From: Bradyrhizobium stylosanthis
Lineage (GTDB): Bacteria; Pseudomonadota; Alphaproteobacteria; Rhizobiales; Xanthobacteraceae
DNA length: 64,000 nucleotides
Direction: 5' to 3'
Assembly (NCBI RefSeq): GCF_001641335.1
Contig: NZ_LVEM01000006.1
Coordinates: 186,300 to 250,299, forward strand
Within the stretch, counting starts at the first letter, position 1. The number at the start of each line of letters is the position of its first letter. This document shows, piece after piece, positions 18,343 to 26,223 of the stretch. A program made the translations under genes and the position numbers. The notes under the pieces are model-generated. The model searched no databases, had not been told where the DNA came from, and worked only from the letters and a program-made list of their open reading frames with translations.

Positions 18343-19377
18343 ATGACGGACCTCATTCGCAGCGCAGGCTTGAGCTATTACCCGGAGGTGGCCCGGTCGG
18401 TGGGGCTCGACCCCAGACAGATGATGCGCAAGGTCAGGCTGCCGCTGGCCGTGCTCGACAAGCCGGATACGCCCATTGCCGTGACCAGCCTGCGCCGCCT
18501 GCTCGAATTGTCGGCAGAGGCCTCCGGCGCCGAAGATTTCGGCTTGCGACTCGCCGAGCGTGGCGGGCTGACCAATTTCGGCGCGGTCGGCCTGATCGTG
18601 CGCGAACAGGCGACCGTCGGCGAGGCCATCGAGGCGTTCTCGCGCTTCATCCACGTTCATCACGACGGCATGAAGCTCGACGTCGTCAGGGACGGGAAGA
18701 CCGTGACCCTCGCCCTGCACCTGCGCGGCCGGCAGCCGAGCGCGCCGCGCCAATCGATCGACATGGCGATCGGCAGCATCCACCGCATCATCCAGTCGCT
18801 GTTCGGCAGCGACTGGCGGCCGCTGGAAGTGCATCTGCATTATCCGCCGCCGCACGACCGCAAGCGCTATCGCGACTTCTTCAGCTGCCGCGTCACGTTC
18901 AATGCCGATGAGGATGCGATCCTGCTGTCGGCGCACGACATGGAGCGACGGATTCCGAGCGCACATCCCCTCATCGCGAATTACCTGCGCAAGCGGATCG
19001 AGGCGATCGAGACTCGGCCGACAAGCTGGGAGGGGAAGGTCGACGAGGTGGTGCGGATCCTGCTCGCCAGTGGCGACTGCACAGTGGAGCGCGTCGCCGA
19101 GCATCTCGCCTGCACCCGCCGCACCATCCACCGCCACCTCGCCGCATCGGGCACCAGCTTCTCGGCCATCCTCGACGCGCAGCGCGCCGATCTCGTGGTC
19201 CAGCTGATCGACGATCCCGGCCGGCCGCTGGCCGATATCGCCACGCAGCTCGGCTTCTCCGCGCAAAGCGCGATGGCGCGCTGGTTCCGCGGCCGCTTCG
19301 GCTGCACCATCACGGCATGGCGCAAGGGCGTGCGACCGCTGCCGCCGGCCGGTCTGCCGTCGGCCACAGCGGCTTGA
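18343..19377 (+). CDS. AraC family transcriptional regulator (OruR/Arabinose-bd type)
   Basis: A 344-residue regulator. The N-terminal domain (TDLIRSAGLSYYPEVARSVG to about residue 215) is the ligand-binding type found in OruR/ArgR-like AraC proteins. The C-terminal pair of helix-turn-helix motifs is 'VERVAEHLACTRRTIHRHLA' and 'PLADIATQLGFSAQSAMARW'. The frame is open from 18253, but ATG 18343 gives the N-terminus usual for the family. Its target and effector are unknown; it is not next to an evident metabolic operon. Confidence 0.85.
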   Translation: MTDLIRSAGLSYYPEVARSVGLDPRQMMRKVRLPLAVLDKPDTPIAVTSLRRLLELSAEASGAEDFGLRLAERGGLTNFGAVGLIVREQATVGEAIEAFSRFIHVHHDGMKLDVVRDGKTVTLALHLRGRQPSAPRQSIDMAIGSIHRIIQSLFGSDWRPLEVHLHYPPPHDRKRYRDFFSCRVTFNADEDAILLSAHDMERRIPSAHPLIANYLRKRIEAIETRPTSWEGKVDEVVRILLASGDCTVERVAEHLACTRRTIHRHLAASGTSFSAILDAQRADLVVQLIDDPGRPLADIATQLGFSAQSAMARWFRGRFGCTITAWRKGVRPLPPAGLPSATAA

Positions 19378-19473
19378 GCTCATACGCAATTCAGGCGTGC
19401 TCGAACGGACCGACCTCGCGGACGACCTTGCAAATCTGCAGGCGGCCGCTGGCATACGCCCCAGTGGAATATT

Positions 19474-20685
19474 TCAGCGTGCCGGGGCCGGCACGCCCAT
19501 GATGGCGAGGGCGCGGCGGGGGCTGCCGGCGAGCAGCGGACCGAACGCAATGGCAAAGCCGAGGAATGCGACGATCCAGCCGCAGGCCGCGATGTGCAGC
19601 AGCAGGTCGCCATGCGCCGGCAGCACCACGGCCGCGACCCGCGCCAGCGCCGCGATGATGATCGCGGCATAGATGCCTTGCGTCGCCGGTGCCGCCGTCA
19701 GTGCCTGGCCGGTATGGCCGAGGCTGGCGCGGGTCATCACCGCAAGCGTCATCGTTCCGGCCGCGCCCGCCATCCAGGCATGAATGCCCGCGCTCGGCGG
19801 CAATTCGCCGAAGGCAGCCAGCGCGTTCAGGATGAAGCCGAGCGGCACGAAGACATAGCCGAGATGGAGGATCAGCAGCAGCCGCTCGCGCGTGGTGCGA
19901 TCGCCGGCCCAGCGCGCCAACCGGACCAGATGCAGCACGCCGACGACCGCCATCACGACACCGGTGATCATGTTCAGCGGCGCCGCGATCCACGCGATCA
20001 GCGCCAGCGCGCTCGCTCCGATCACCGCGCCGTCGAAACGGCCGAACGGCACCGGCAGGCGGCCGGGGTTGAACTTGACCAGCCAGTTGCGGGTGAAGCT
20101 CGGAATGATGCGGCCGCCGATCAGCGCGATCAGCAGCATCACCACGCCGATGCCGAGGCGGATGCTGACATCGGCCGCGCCCGCGTAATGGGCTTCGAGA
20201 TGGAAGCCGACATTGCCGGCGAGCAGCATGAGCACAAGCACGACCACCGGCAAATTGCGCCAATTGCCGCCCGCGATGATCTCGCGCGTCGCAGCGGCGA
20301 CGACCAGCGACAGGAAGGCGGCATCGACGACCAGCGCGAACGCCCAGCCGATGTCGGCCGACAGCGTCACAGCAGCGCGTCCGGCGAGCCAGACCACCAG
20401 CAGCGCGCCCAGCGACGTGCCCTGGATCGGCAGCCGCCCGGTCCAGTTCGGAATCGCCGTGAACAGAAACCCGGTAATGACGGCCGGCAGGAAGCCATAG
20501 AGCATCTCGTGGACGTGCCAGTCGCGCGGCGCGAAGGCGGAGCTGACGGACAGCTCACCGTAGAACATCGGCAGCCAGGCCAGGATCGAGAGCCCCGCCT
20601 GAATGGCGGCAAGCAGGAAAAAGGGCCGAAAACTGTTCGCAAACAGCGGCCAGCCCTCAAAATTACGGGATCGGGCGCCAGCCAT
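19474..20685 (-). CDS. nnrS: NnrS family membrane protein
   Basis: A 403-residue protein with about twelve transmembrane helices. Family hallmarks are the N-terminal FANSFRPFFLLAA and RDWHVHEMLYGFLPAVITGF with conserved histidines, and a later GGRIIPSFTRN. NnrS proteins are heme- and copper-containing membrane proteins linked to nitric oxide tolerance and denitrification. The gene is divergent from nnrR and shares a 142-base promoter region with a FixK2-like box, so both probably respond to low oxygen. Confidence 0.93.
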   Translation of the reverse strand: MAGARSRNFEGWPLFANSFRPFFLLAAIQAGLSILAWLPMFYGELSVSSAFAPRDWHVHEMLYGFLPAVITGFLFTAIPNWTGRLPIQGTSLGALLVVWLAGRAAVTLSADIGWAFALVVDAAFLSLVVAAATREIIAGGNWRNLPVVVLVLMLLAGNVGFHLEAHYAGAADVSIRLGIGVVMLLIALIGGRIIPSFTRNWLVKFNPGRLPVPFGRFDGAVIGASALALIAWIAAPLNMITGVVMAVVGVLHLVRLARWAGDRTTRERLLLILHLGYVFVPLGFILNALAAFGELPPSAGIHAWMAGAAGTMTLAVMTRASLGHTGQALTAAPATQGIYAAIIIAALARVAAVVLPAHGDLLLHIAACGWIVAFLGFAIAFGPLLAGSPRRALAIMGVPAPAR

Positions 20686-20761
20686 GGGGCAACTCCTGTC
20701 AATTCCAGACCGTTACTTGAATAGTCACTTGGAAAAATACTGCCGTCCCGGGCGCCCGGTT

Positions 20762-20775
20762 TTGCGCTATCGCAA
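20762..20775. promoter_or_regulatory. FixK2-like box between nnrS and nnrR
   Basis: TTGCGCTATCGCAA is a palindrome that fits the B. japonicum FixK2 consensus TTG(A/C)-N6-(T/G)CAA. It also fits the TTGCG-N4-CGCAA form of other FNR/CRP sites. It lies 52 bases before nnrR and 77 bases before nnrS. FixK2 control of nnrR is established in B. japonicum. Confidence 0.75.
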
Positions 20776-20776
20776 A

Positions 20777-20793
20777 CTGCAAGTCGATTGCAG
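20777..20793. promoter_or_regulatory. Second inverted repeat at the nnrR promoter
   Basis: CTGCAA-GTCGA-TTGCAG is a 17-base palindrome one base after the FixK2-like box and 34 bases before the nnrR start. It could be an additional regulator site; no family is assigned. Confidence 0.4.
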
Positions 20794-20827
20794 GTGCCAT
20801 CACACTCCCTGATGCCAAGGAGGCGGA

Positions 20828-21538
20828 ATGGCCAAGGTCGACACATCGCTGGTTGCGCATTTGCCGCTGTTCACCGGGGTCAAGCCGGAGGACCTCGAGG
20901 AGATCCTGCGCGAGGCGCGCTCGGCGCGCTACCCGAAGAACACCGCCATCTTCGAGCAGGGCGCGGATGCGCAATCCTTCTTCCTGCTGCTGCACGGCCA
21001 TGTCCGCGCGGCCAAGACCACCCCGACCGGCGAGCAGATCGTGGTGCGCTATGTCGCCCCGGGCGAGACGTTCGGGCTCGCGATGGCGATCGGCGCCGCG
21101 CGTTACCCCGCGACGGCGATGGCCGTGGACGACAGCGTGGTGCTGATCTGGCCGAATTCGGCCTGGCCGCGGCTGATCGAGCGATTTCCGTCGCTCGCCG
21201 CCAACACGCTCCAGACCGTCGGCGCGCGGCTTCAGGAGAGCCACACCCGCATCCTGGAAATGTCGACCCAGCAGGTCGAGCAGCGCGTGGCGCATGTGCT
21301 GCTGCGGCTCGCAAAACAATCCGGCAAGAAAAGCGACCACGGCATCGAGATCGACTTCCCGATCAGCCGCCAGGACATCGCGCAGATGACGGGCACCACG
21401 CTGCATACGGTGAGCCGCATCCTGAGCGGCTGGGAGAGCCAGGGCCTCGTCGAGAGCGGCCGCCAGCGCATCATCCTGCGCGATCCCCATAGGATCGTGG
21501 TGCTGGCCGAGCGGACGGCTGACAGCGGGCCGGCGTAG
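20828..21538 (+). CDS. nnrR: Crp/Fnr family regulator, probable NnrR
   Basis: A 236-residue regulator: an N-terminal cyclic-nucleotide-binding-like beta-roll (residues 12-125) and a C-terminal winged helix with recognition helix 'ISRQDIAQMTGTTLHTVSRI'. It lacks the cysteines that hold the FNR iron-sulfur cluster, which fits NnrR, the nitric-oxide-responsive activator of nor and nir genes. An ATG preceded by AAGGAGG (20818-20824) gives a good start. Its placement between nnrS and hemN/nirK supports the assignment; FixK-type paralogues are the alternative. Confidence 0.88.
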   Translation: MAKVDTSLVAHLPLFTGVKPEDLEEILREARSARYPKNTAIFEQGADAQSFFLLLHGHVRAAKTTPTGEQIVVRYVAPGETFGLAMAIGAARYPATAMAVDDSVVLIWPNSAWPRLIERFPSLAANTLQTVGARLQESHTRILEMSTQQVEQRVAHVLLRLAKQSGKKSDHGIEIDFPISRQDIAQMTGTTLHTVSRILSGWESQGLVESGRQRIILRDPHRIVVLAERTADSGPA

Positions 21539-21544
21539 CTTCTC

Positions 21545-21570
21545 CCTCTCCCCGTTCTTACGGGGAGAGG
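21545..21570. terminator. Family C hairpin after nnrR, probable terminator
   Basis: CCTCTCCCCGT and ACGGGGAGAGG pair perfectly over 11 bases with a TTCT-like loop, six bases after the nnrR stop. Further family C sequence (GGGGTGAGGA, CCGCCCTCACCC) runs on to about 21660. There is no strong T tract. Confidence 0.65.
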
Positions 21571-21682
21571 TGAAGAAGCATCGCCTCGCGCTCGGAAAAT
21601 TAGGGGTGAGGACGCCTCCGCTTACGGCGGAAGTCCGCCCTCACCCGGGAATCCGCGCGCCCAGCGCGAACTCCAGCCCCTC

Positions 21683-21880
21683 TCACGCCGGCACGCATTC
21701 GCACAGCGCAGTGAGGAATTTATCCTGGTCGATGCCGTGCTCGCGGCAGGCGTCTTCCACGGTGTGGAAGGTCGCGATCGGACAACCGACACAGGCCATC
21801 CTGAAAGCGAGGAACACGCGGATCGTGTGCGGCGCCGTACGCATGATGTCATCGACCAGATCGTCGGATCGAAAGGGCAT
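21683..21880 (-). CDS. DUF1858 small redox-disulfide protein
   Basis: A 65-residue protein of the DUF1858 (hybrid-cluster-associated redox disulfide) family. It carries the conserved Cys30-x-x-Cys33 in FRMACVGCPIATFHTVEDAC and a further cysteine pair near the end (LCECVPA). Homologues sit beside nitric-oxide and nitrosative-stress genes such as hybrid cluster proteins and ScdA, which fits its place between nnrR and hemN. A role in redox or cluster chemistry during denitrification is inference. The start was chosen at ATG 21880 because GGAG lies six bases upstream; a TTG at 21886 is also in frame. Confidence 0.82.
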   Translation of the reverse strand: MPFRSDDLVDDIMRTAPHTIRVFLAFRMACVGCPIATFHTVEDACREHGIDQDKFLTALCECVPA

Positions 21881-21963
21881 GGACAACTCCGTTCAAGACG
21901 CGACGATAGCGGAGCGGAGCCGGGTTTCTTTGTTGGAGCGCAAGCTGGCGGTTGCTTCGCGGG

Positions 21964-22049
21964 CGTCATGGCCGGGCTTGTCCCGGCCATCCACGCCTTG
22001 CAACGCGGCGCAAAGAACGAGGATGCCCGGGACAAGCCCGGGCATGACG
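21964..22049. repeat. Compound palindrome, family B
   Basis: Two hairpins, ATGGCCGGG/CCCGGCCAT (21968-21990) and ATGCCCGGG/CCCGGGCAT (22023-22045), are themselves inverted copies of each other. It lies directly downstream of hemN and resembles 6685-6790. Confidence 0.88.
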
Positions 22050-22065
22050 ACCTCTTGGTGATGAA

Positions 22066-23418
22066 CTACACCGCCCGGCTGTGCAGCTGCTTGCCGGGAT
22101 CCAGATGCGCGTCGAACGCGGCGGCGACGCTGCGGACCAGGAATCGCGAGTCGTTCGCTACCGCGAGCCGGTCACCGTCCAGCCGCACGATCCCGTCCGA
22201 GATCAGCGGCTTCAGGCGCGATGCCGATTTGAGCATCGCTTCGGGTTCGGCGCCATGGCGCGCGCAGATGTCGCCGAGATCGGCGCTGAACTCGCACATG
22301 ATGCGCTCGATGATGTCGGCACGCAGCCGGTCGTCGTCGGTGAGCCCGTAACCCTTGGCGGTGGCGAGCCGGCCGCTCGCGATGCTCTGCGCATAGGCCC
22401 CAACCTGCACCTGGTTCTGGACATAGCCTTGCGGCAGGTGCCCGATCGCGCTCGCGCCGAAACCGAGCAGGACTTCGCCCTTGTCGGTGGTATAGCCCTG
22501 GAAATTGCGCCGCAGCGTGCGCTCGTTGAAGGCCACGGCCATGGCGTCGTCGGGACGCGCAAAATGGTCGAGCCCGATCTGCACGTAGCCGGCCTCCTTC
22601 AGCGCATTGGCGATCGCGCAGGCCTGGTCGTGACGCGCAAGGCCATCCGGCAGGACCGCCTCGTTGATCATCCGCTGATGCTTCTTGAAAGCAGGCACGT
22701 GCGCATAGCCGAACACCGAGAATCGGTCCGGCCCGAGCTCGAGCGCACGCCGCACGGTATCGAGGCAGGAGGCGACGGTCTGGTGCGGCAGCCCGTAGAT
22801 CAGGTCGAAATTGACGCCCGCGATGCCGGCGCCGCGGAGCATGTCGACGACGGCCGCCGTCTGCTCATAACTCTGGACGCGGTTGATCGCGCGCTGCACG
22901 ACAGGATCGAAGCTCTGCACGCCGAGGCTGGCGCGGTTGACGCCGGAGAGCCGCATCGCCTCGACCATCTCTGATGTCAGCGTCCTCGGGTCGATCTCGA
23001 CTGCGATCTCGGCCGAGGGCAGCACGAAGAACGACTGGCGCATCTGCGCCATCAACTCGGCGAACGCCTCCGGCGCCATGATGGTCGGCGTGCCCCCGCC
23101 GAAATGGATATGCTCGACCTTGATGCGGCGGCCGATGGTCTCGGCGACCTCAGCGATCTCGCTGCGCAGCGTCCGCTGATAGGCCGCGATCAGCCCGTCG
23201 CGCCGCGCGATCTGGGTATGGCAGCCGCAATACCAGCACATCTCGCGGCAGAACGGCACGTGCAGATAGAGCGAGGCGCTTGCGGCCGCGGGAAGCTCCG
23301 ACAACCACTTCGCGTAGGTATCGGCGTCGATGGCCGGCGAGAAGTGCGGCGCGGTCGGATAGCTGGTGTAGCGCGGCAGTCTCTCTTCGCCGTAGCTCGC
23401 TGCGAGATCGAATCTCAT
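22066..23418 (-). CDS. hemN: Oxygen-independent coproporphyrinogen III oxidase HemN
   Basis: A 450-residue radical-SAM enzyme. The cluster motif is CREMCWYCGCH (Cys57, Cys61, Cys64, with Cys66 as in HemN). It is followed by HIHFGGGTPTI, EIDPRTLTSEM and GVNRASLGVQSFDP, which define HemN against the HemW-like group. It converts coproporphyrinogen III to protoporphyrinogen IX without oxygen, making heme for anaerobic cytochromes. A FixK2-like box at 23503-23516 lies 85 bases before the start, which matches the oxygen-controlled hemN2 of B. japonicum. It is divergent from a small membrane-protein gene and nirK. Confidence 0.95.
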   Translation of the reverse strand: MRFDLAASYGEERLPRYTSYPTAPHFSPAIDADTYAKWLSELPAAASASLYLHVPFCREMCWYCGCHTQIARRDGLIAAYQRTLRSEIAEVAETIGRRIKVEHIHFGGGTPTIMAPEAFAELMAQMRQSFFVLPSAEIAVEIDPRTLTSEMVEAMRLSGVNRASLGVQSFDPVVQRAINRVQSYEQTAAVVDMLRGAGIAGVNFDLIYGLPHQTVASCLDTVRRALELGPDRFSVFGYAHVPAFKKHQRMINEAVLPDGLARHDQACAIANALKEAGYVQIGLDHFARPDDAMAVAFNERTLRRNFQGYTTDKGEVLLGFGASAIGHLPQGYVQNQVQVGAYAQSIASGRLATAKGYGLTDDDRLRADIIERIMCEFSADLGDICARHGAEPEAMLKSASRLKPLISDGIVRLDGDRLAVANDSRFLVRSVAAAFDAHLDPGKQLHSRAV

Positions 23419-23502
23419 GTCTTACCCATTCGTAAATCGAGCCGCTGCGTGGCACGGCAAATCCCGGATGGCACTGGATTACCCGTTTCCGGGCGAGCGA
23501 CC

Positions 23503-23516
23503 TTGCGCTTGCTCAA
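23503..23516. promoter_or_regulatory. FixK2-like box between hemN and the 68-residue membrane protein gene
   Basis: TTGC-GCTTGC-TCAA matches the FixK2 consensus TTG(A/C)-N6-(T/G)CAA. It is 86 bases upstream of hemN and 61 bases upstream of the gene at 23577, so either or both could be controlled. Confidence 0.75.
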
Positions 23517-23576
23517 AGTCCGGGCGCCCGATTTGGCCGATCATGCGTTTAATCATTGCTCTCCTGGAGATAGGCC

Positions 23577-23783
23577 ATGGCGTCGTTCGCGCTCGATCTC
23601 GTTCTCTGGCTCGCCGGCATCCGCGGCCACATCCCGCGCTTCGACGATTTCCGGCCTGCCCCTGCCGCGCCCGCAACCGGTGCAAATTATCTCGTGCGCG
23701 TACTGGCCATCATGGCCGCCGTCTTTGCCGCGCTGTCGCTTGCGGTCTGGGGCACGGTCTGGATCGCGATACGCCTGCTCTGA
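23577..23783 (+). CDS. Small membrane protein of unknown function next to nirK
   Basis: A 68-residue protein of no family known to me. The N-terminal third is weakly hydrophobic (SFALDLVLWLAGIRGHIP), then a Pro/Ala linker, then one clear transmembrane helix at residues about 41-66 (VRVLAIMAAVFAALSLAVWG onward). GGAG precedes the ATG by eight bases. It shares a promoter region and FixK2-like box with hemN and precedes nirK, so a role in low-oxygen respiration is plausible, but this is inference from position only. Confidence 0.7.
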   Translation: MASFALDLVLWLAGIRGHIPRFDDFRPAPAAPATGANYLVRVLAIMAAVFAALSLAVWGTVWIAIRLL

Positions 23784-23936
23784 TCGCGCGAATATGTTCG
23801 CGGCCGAATGCAACTGAACTTGCGAACGATTTACCGCTTGCGCGCTTGATGCGCGCGGCATCGGATTCATCGCACCGCCGGTGCGACCTTCGTCACACCT
23901 CTTAAGGAATTCACCGGAGGCAAATCCGGCAAAAGC

Positions 23937-23950
23937 TTGTCGCAGCGCAA
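23937..23950 (+). promoter_or_regulatory. FixK2-like box upstream of nirK
   Basis: TTGT-CGCAGC-GCAA deviates from the TTG(A/C)-N6-(T/G)CAA consensus at one base and lies 82 bases before the chosen nirK start. FixK2 control of nirK is established in B. japonicum. Confidence 0.65.
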
Positions 23951-24018
23951 ACACACTTGCCGCAACAGGCGCACACTGCATCCGTCATCAAAACCCTTTC
24001 AGATGAAGGATGCTTCCG

Positions 24019-25113
24019 ATGTTCACCCGCAGAGCCGCATTGATCAGCGCCGCCGCGACCGCCCTGATGCTGGCGACACCCGCCTTGGCTGCCGACGATC
24101 TCAAACTGCCGCGCCAAAAGGTCGAGCTGGTCGCTCCGCCCTTCGTGCACGCGCACGAGCAGGCGACCAAGCAGGGGCCCAAGATCATCGAGTTCAAGCT
24201 CACGATCGAGGAGAAGAAGGTCGTGATCGACGAGAAGGGCACCACCTTCCAGGCCATGACCTTCAACGGCTCGATGCCCGGCCCGCTGATGGTCGTGCAT
24301 GAGGGCGACTACGTCGAGACGACGCTGGTCAATCCCGCGACCAACAGCATGCCGCACAACATCGACTTCCATTCCGCAACCGGTGCGCTCGGTGGCGGCG
24401 CGCTCACCCTGATCAATCCCGGCGAGCAGGTCGTGCTGCGCTGGAAGGCGACCAAGACCGGCGTGTTCGTCTATCACTGCGCACCGGGTGGCCCGATGAT
24501 CCCCTGGCACGTCGTCTCCGGCATGAACGGCGCCGTGATGGTGCTGCCGCGCGACGGGCTGAACGACGGCAAGGGCCACGCGCTGAAATACGACAAGGTC
24601 TACTATGTCGGCGAGCAGGACATGTACGTGCCGCGCGACGAGAAGGGTAATTTCAAGTCCTACGACTCGCCGGGCGAAGCCTTCACCGAGACCGAAGAGG
24701 TGATGAAGAAGCTCATTCCGTCCCATGTCGTGTTCAACGGCAAGGTCGGCGCGCTGACCGGCAAGAACGCGCTGACCGCCAATGTCGGCGAGAACGTGCT
24801 GATCGTGCACTCGCAGGCCAATCGCGACAGCCGTCCGCACCTGATCGGCGGCCATGGCGACTATGTCTGGGAGACAGGCAAGTTCGGCAACGCGCCCGAG
24901 GTCGGGCTCGAGACCTGGTTCATCCGCGGTGGCTCGGCGGGAGCTGCGCTGTACAAATTCCAGCAGCCCGGCATCTACGCCTATGTCACGCACAATCTGA
25001 TCGAGGCCGCCGATCTCGGCGCCACCGCGCACTTCAAGGTCGAAGGCAAGTGGAACGACGATCTGATGATGCAGGTGAAGGCGCCTGCTGAAATACCGGC
25101 CGCGACCAACTAG
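24019..25113 (+). CDS. nirK: Copper-containing nitrite reductase NirK
   Basis: A 364-residue periplasmic enzyme reducing nitrite to nitric oxide. The leader is Tat-like (FTRRAALISAAATALMLATP). Type 1 copper ligands are His113, Cys154, His164 and Met169; type 2 ligands are His118, His153 and the C-terminal His in YVTHNLIEA. The catalytic Asp116 (HNIDFH) and active-site His (SRPHLIGG) are also present. The CAPGGPMIPWH loop appears one residue longer than the classic CAPxGMVPWH form. ATG 24019 is favoured over 24010 because AAGGA lies eight bases upstream. A strong terminator and then nirV follow. Confidence 0.97.
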   Translation: MFTRRAALISAAATALMLATPALAADDLKLPRQKVELVAPPFVHAHEQATKQGPKIIEFKLTIEEKKVVIDEKGTTFQAMTFNGSMPGPLMVVHEGDYVETTLVNPATNSMPHNIDFHSATGALGGGALTLINPGEQVVLRWKATKTGVFVYHCAPGGPMIPWHVVSGMNGAVMVLPRDGLNDGKGHALKYDKVYYVGEQDMYVPRDEKGNFKSYDSPGEAFTETEEVMKKLIPSHVVFNGKVGALTGKNALTANVGENVLIVHSQANRDSRPHLIGGHGDYVWETGKFGNAPEVGLETWFIRGGSAGAALYKFQQPGIYAYVTHNLIEAADLGATAHFKVEGKWNDDLMMQVKAPAEIPAATN

Positions 25114-25122
25114 ACGCGACAA

Positions 25123-25144
25123 GGGGCCGGTGATCACCGGCCCC
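25123..25144 (+). terminator. Rho-independent terminator between nirK and nirV
   Basis: The 22-base perfect palindrome GGGGCCGGTGA/TCACCGGCCCC is followed by TTCTTCCTTTC. It begins nine bases after the nirK stop and ends 22 bases before nirV, so it probably limits read-through into nirV. Confidence 0.85.
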
Positions 25145-25166
25145 TTCTTCCTTTCGGGGGATGACC

Positions 25167-26042
25167 ATGCTGATCGCATTCAAGCTGAAACTTCTGCTGG
25201 CCTGCGCCGCCGGGCTCGCGGGCCCGATCGCGGTGGCGCCCCTGGTCTCGGACATCGCCGTGCGTGGCACGGCGACGGAGCCGGTCATGATCAGGATCGC
25301 ACCGGCCGACTTTTCCTATCGCGAAGCCGGCGACTTCACGCGCGGTGGACAGCAGGCGGAGGCGCCGCTGCGCGCGATGCGATTCACCAGGCCGCTGCAT
25401 GTCATGCGCAATCAGGTTTCGTCAGCGGACTATCAGCTTTGCGTGCAGGATGGCGGCTGCCGCGCGCTCGATCGCGGCGTGGCGATCGCGATCGATCGTC
25501 CCGCGGTACAGGTGAACTGGCACGATGCCGAGGCCTATGCGACCTGGCTGTCGCGCAAGACCGGGCAACATTACCGTCTGCCCAGCGACGCGGAATGGGC
25601 GTTCGCCGCGGGCTCCAGGTTCAAGGACGACGGCGTGCCGGTCGACGCGGACAATCCTTCGACGCGCTGGATCAGCCGCTATGAGCGTGAATCCGAACGC
25701 GACCCCTTCGACACTGCCGCCCATCCGTTCGGCAAATTCGGCGCAAACGAGCACGGCATCGAAGATCTCGCCGGCAATGTCTGGGAATGGACCTCGACCT
25801 GCTTCGTGCGCTCGCGCACCGACGTAACAGGCAATGCCGGCCGGCCGACCGTGAATTGCGGCGTGCGCGTCGCCGAAGGCGCGCACCGCGCCTATGTCAC
25901 CGATTTCATCCGCGACGCCCGCGCCGGCGGCTGCGCGCAAGGCGTGCCGCCCGCCAATCTCGGCTTCCGCCTGGTGCGCGAGGAACCGTCATGGGTGGCG
26001 AGCGTGTCGGCAAGGTGGGGCAAGGTGTGGGCGCGGTCGTGA
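25167..26042 (+). CDS. nirV: NirV, formylglycine-generating-enzyme-like protein
   Basis: A 291-residue exported protein with an N-terminal hydrophobic leader (LLLACAAGLAGPIAVAP). The C-terminal sulfatase-modifying-factor fold shows VNWHDAEAYATWLSRKTGQ, YRLPSDAEWAFAAG, NVWEWTSTC and LGFRLVRE. It is typically found beside nirK in rhizobia and Rhodobacter; its biochemical role is unsettled, and it is not required for nitrite reduction in studied cases. ATG 25167 has GGGGG six bases upstream, whereas the in-frame ATG 25161 has none at a useful distance. Confidence 0.88.
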   Translation: MLIAFKLKLLLACAAGLAGPIAVAPLVSDIAVRGTATEPVMIRIAPADFSYREAGDFTRGGQQAEAPLRAMRFTRPLHVMRNQVSSADYQLCVQDGGCRALDRGVAIAIDRPAVQVNWHDAEAYATWLSRKTGQHYRLPSDAEWAFAAGSRFKDDGVPVDADNPSTRWISRYERESERDPFDTAAHPFGKFGANEHGIEDLAGNVWEWTSTCFVRSRTDVTGNAGRPTVNCGVRVAEGAHRAYVTDFIRDARAGGCAQGVPPANLGFRLVREEPSWVASVSARWGKVWARS

Positions 26043-26046
26043 GGAC

Positions 26047-26107
26047 GTAGCCCGGGTGAGCGAAGCGACACCCGGGTCCCGCATATCGCTTCGCTCATGC
26101 GGGCTAC
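26047..26107. repeat. Palindromic repeat, family D
   Basis: The ends GTAGCCCG and CGGGCTAC are complementary, with inner ACCCGGGT and GCGAAGCG/CGCTTCGC pairs. A related copy is at 40131-40163. It lies after nirV and may terminate it. Confidence 0.8.
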
Positions 26108-26119
26108 GACTACAGCTTC

Positions 26120-26206
26120 CGTCATTGCGAGCGTAGCGAAGCAATCCAGAATCTTTCCGCGGAGGCAGCCTGGATTGCTTCGTCGCAAGGGCTCCTCGCA
26201 CTGACG
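26120..26206. repeat. Dispersed palindromic repeat, family A
   Basis: CGTCATTGCGAGCGTAGCGA with GCAATCCAG forms the left arm; CTGGATTGCTTCG and a drifting end TGACG form the right arm. Same family as 2152-2225. With 26047-26107 it fills the nirV to GNAT gap between convergent genes. Confidence 0.85.
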
Positions 26207-26223
26207 GCGGTGAGCCGCAGCGA

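Noticed and set aside
20704..20735. CTTGAATAGTCAC as an FNR-type site
   Set aside because: The TTGA and TCA halves are only four bases apart, not the six needed for an FNR/FixK site.
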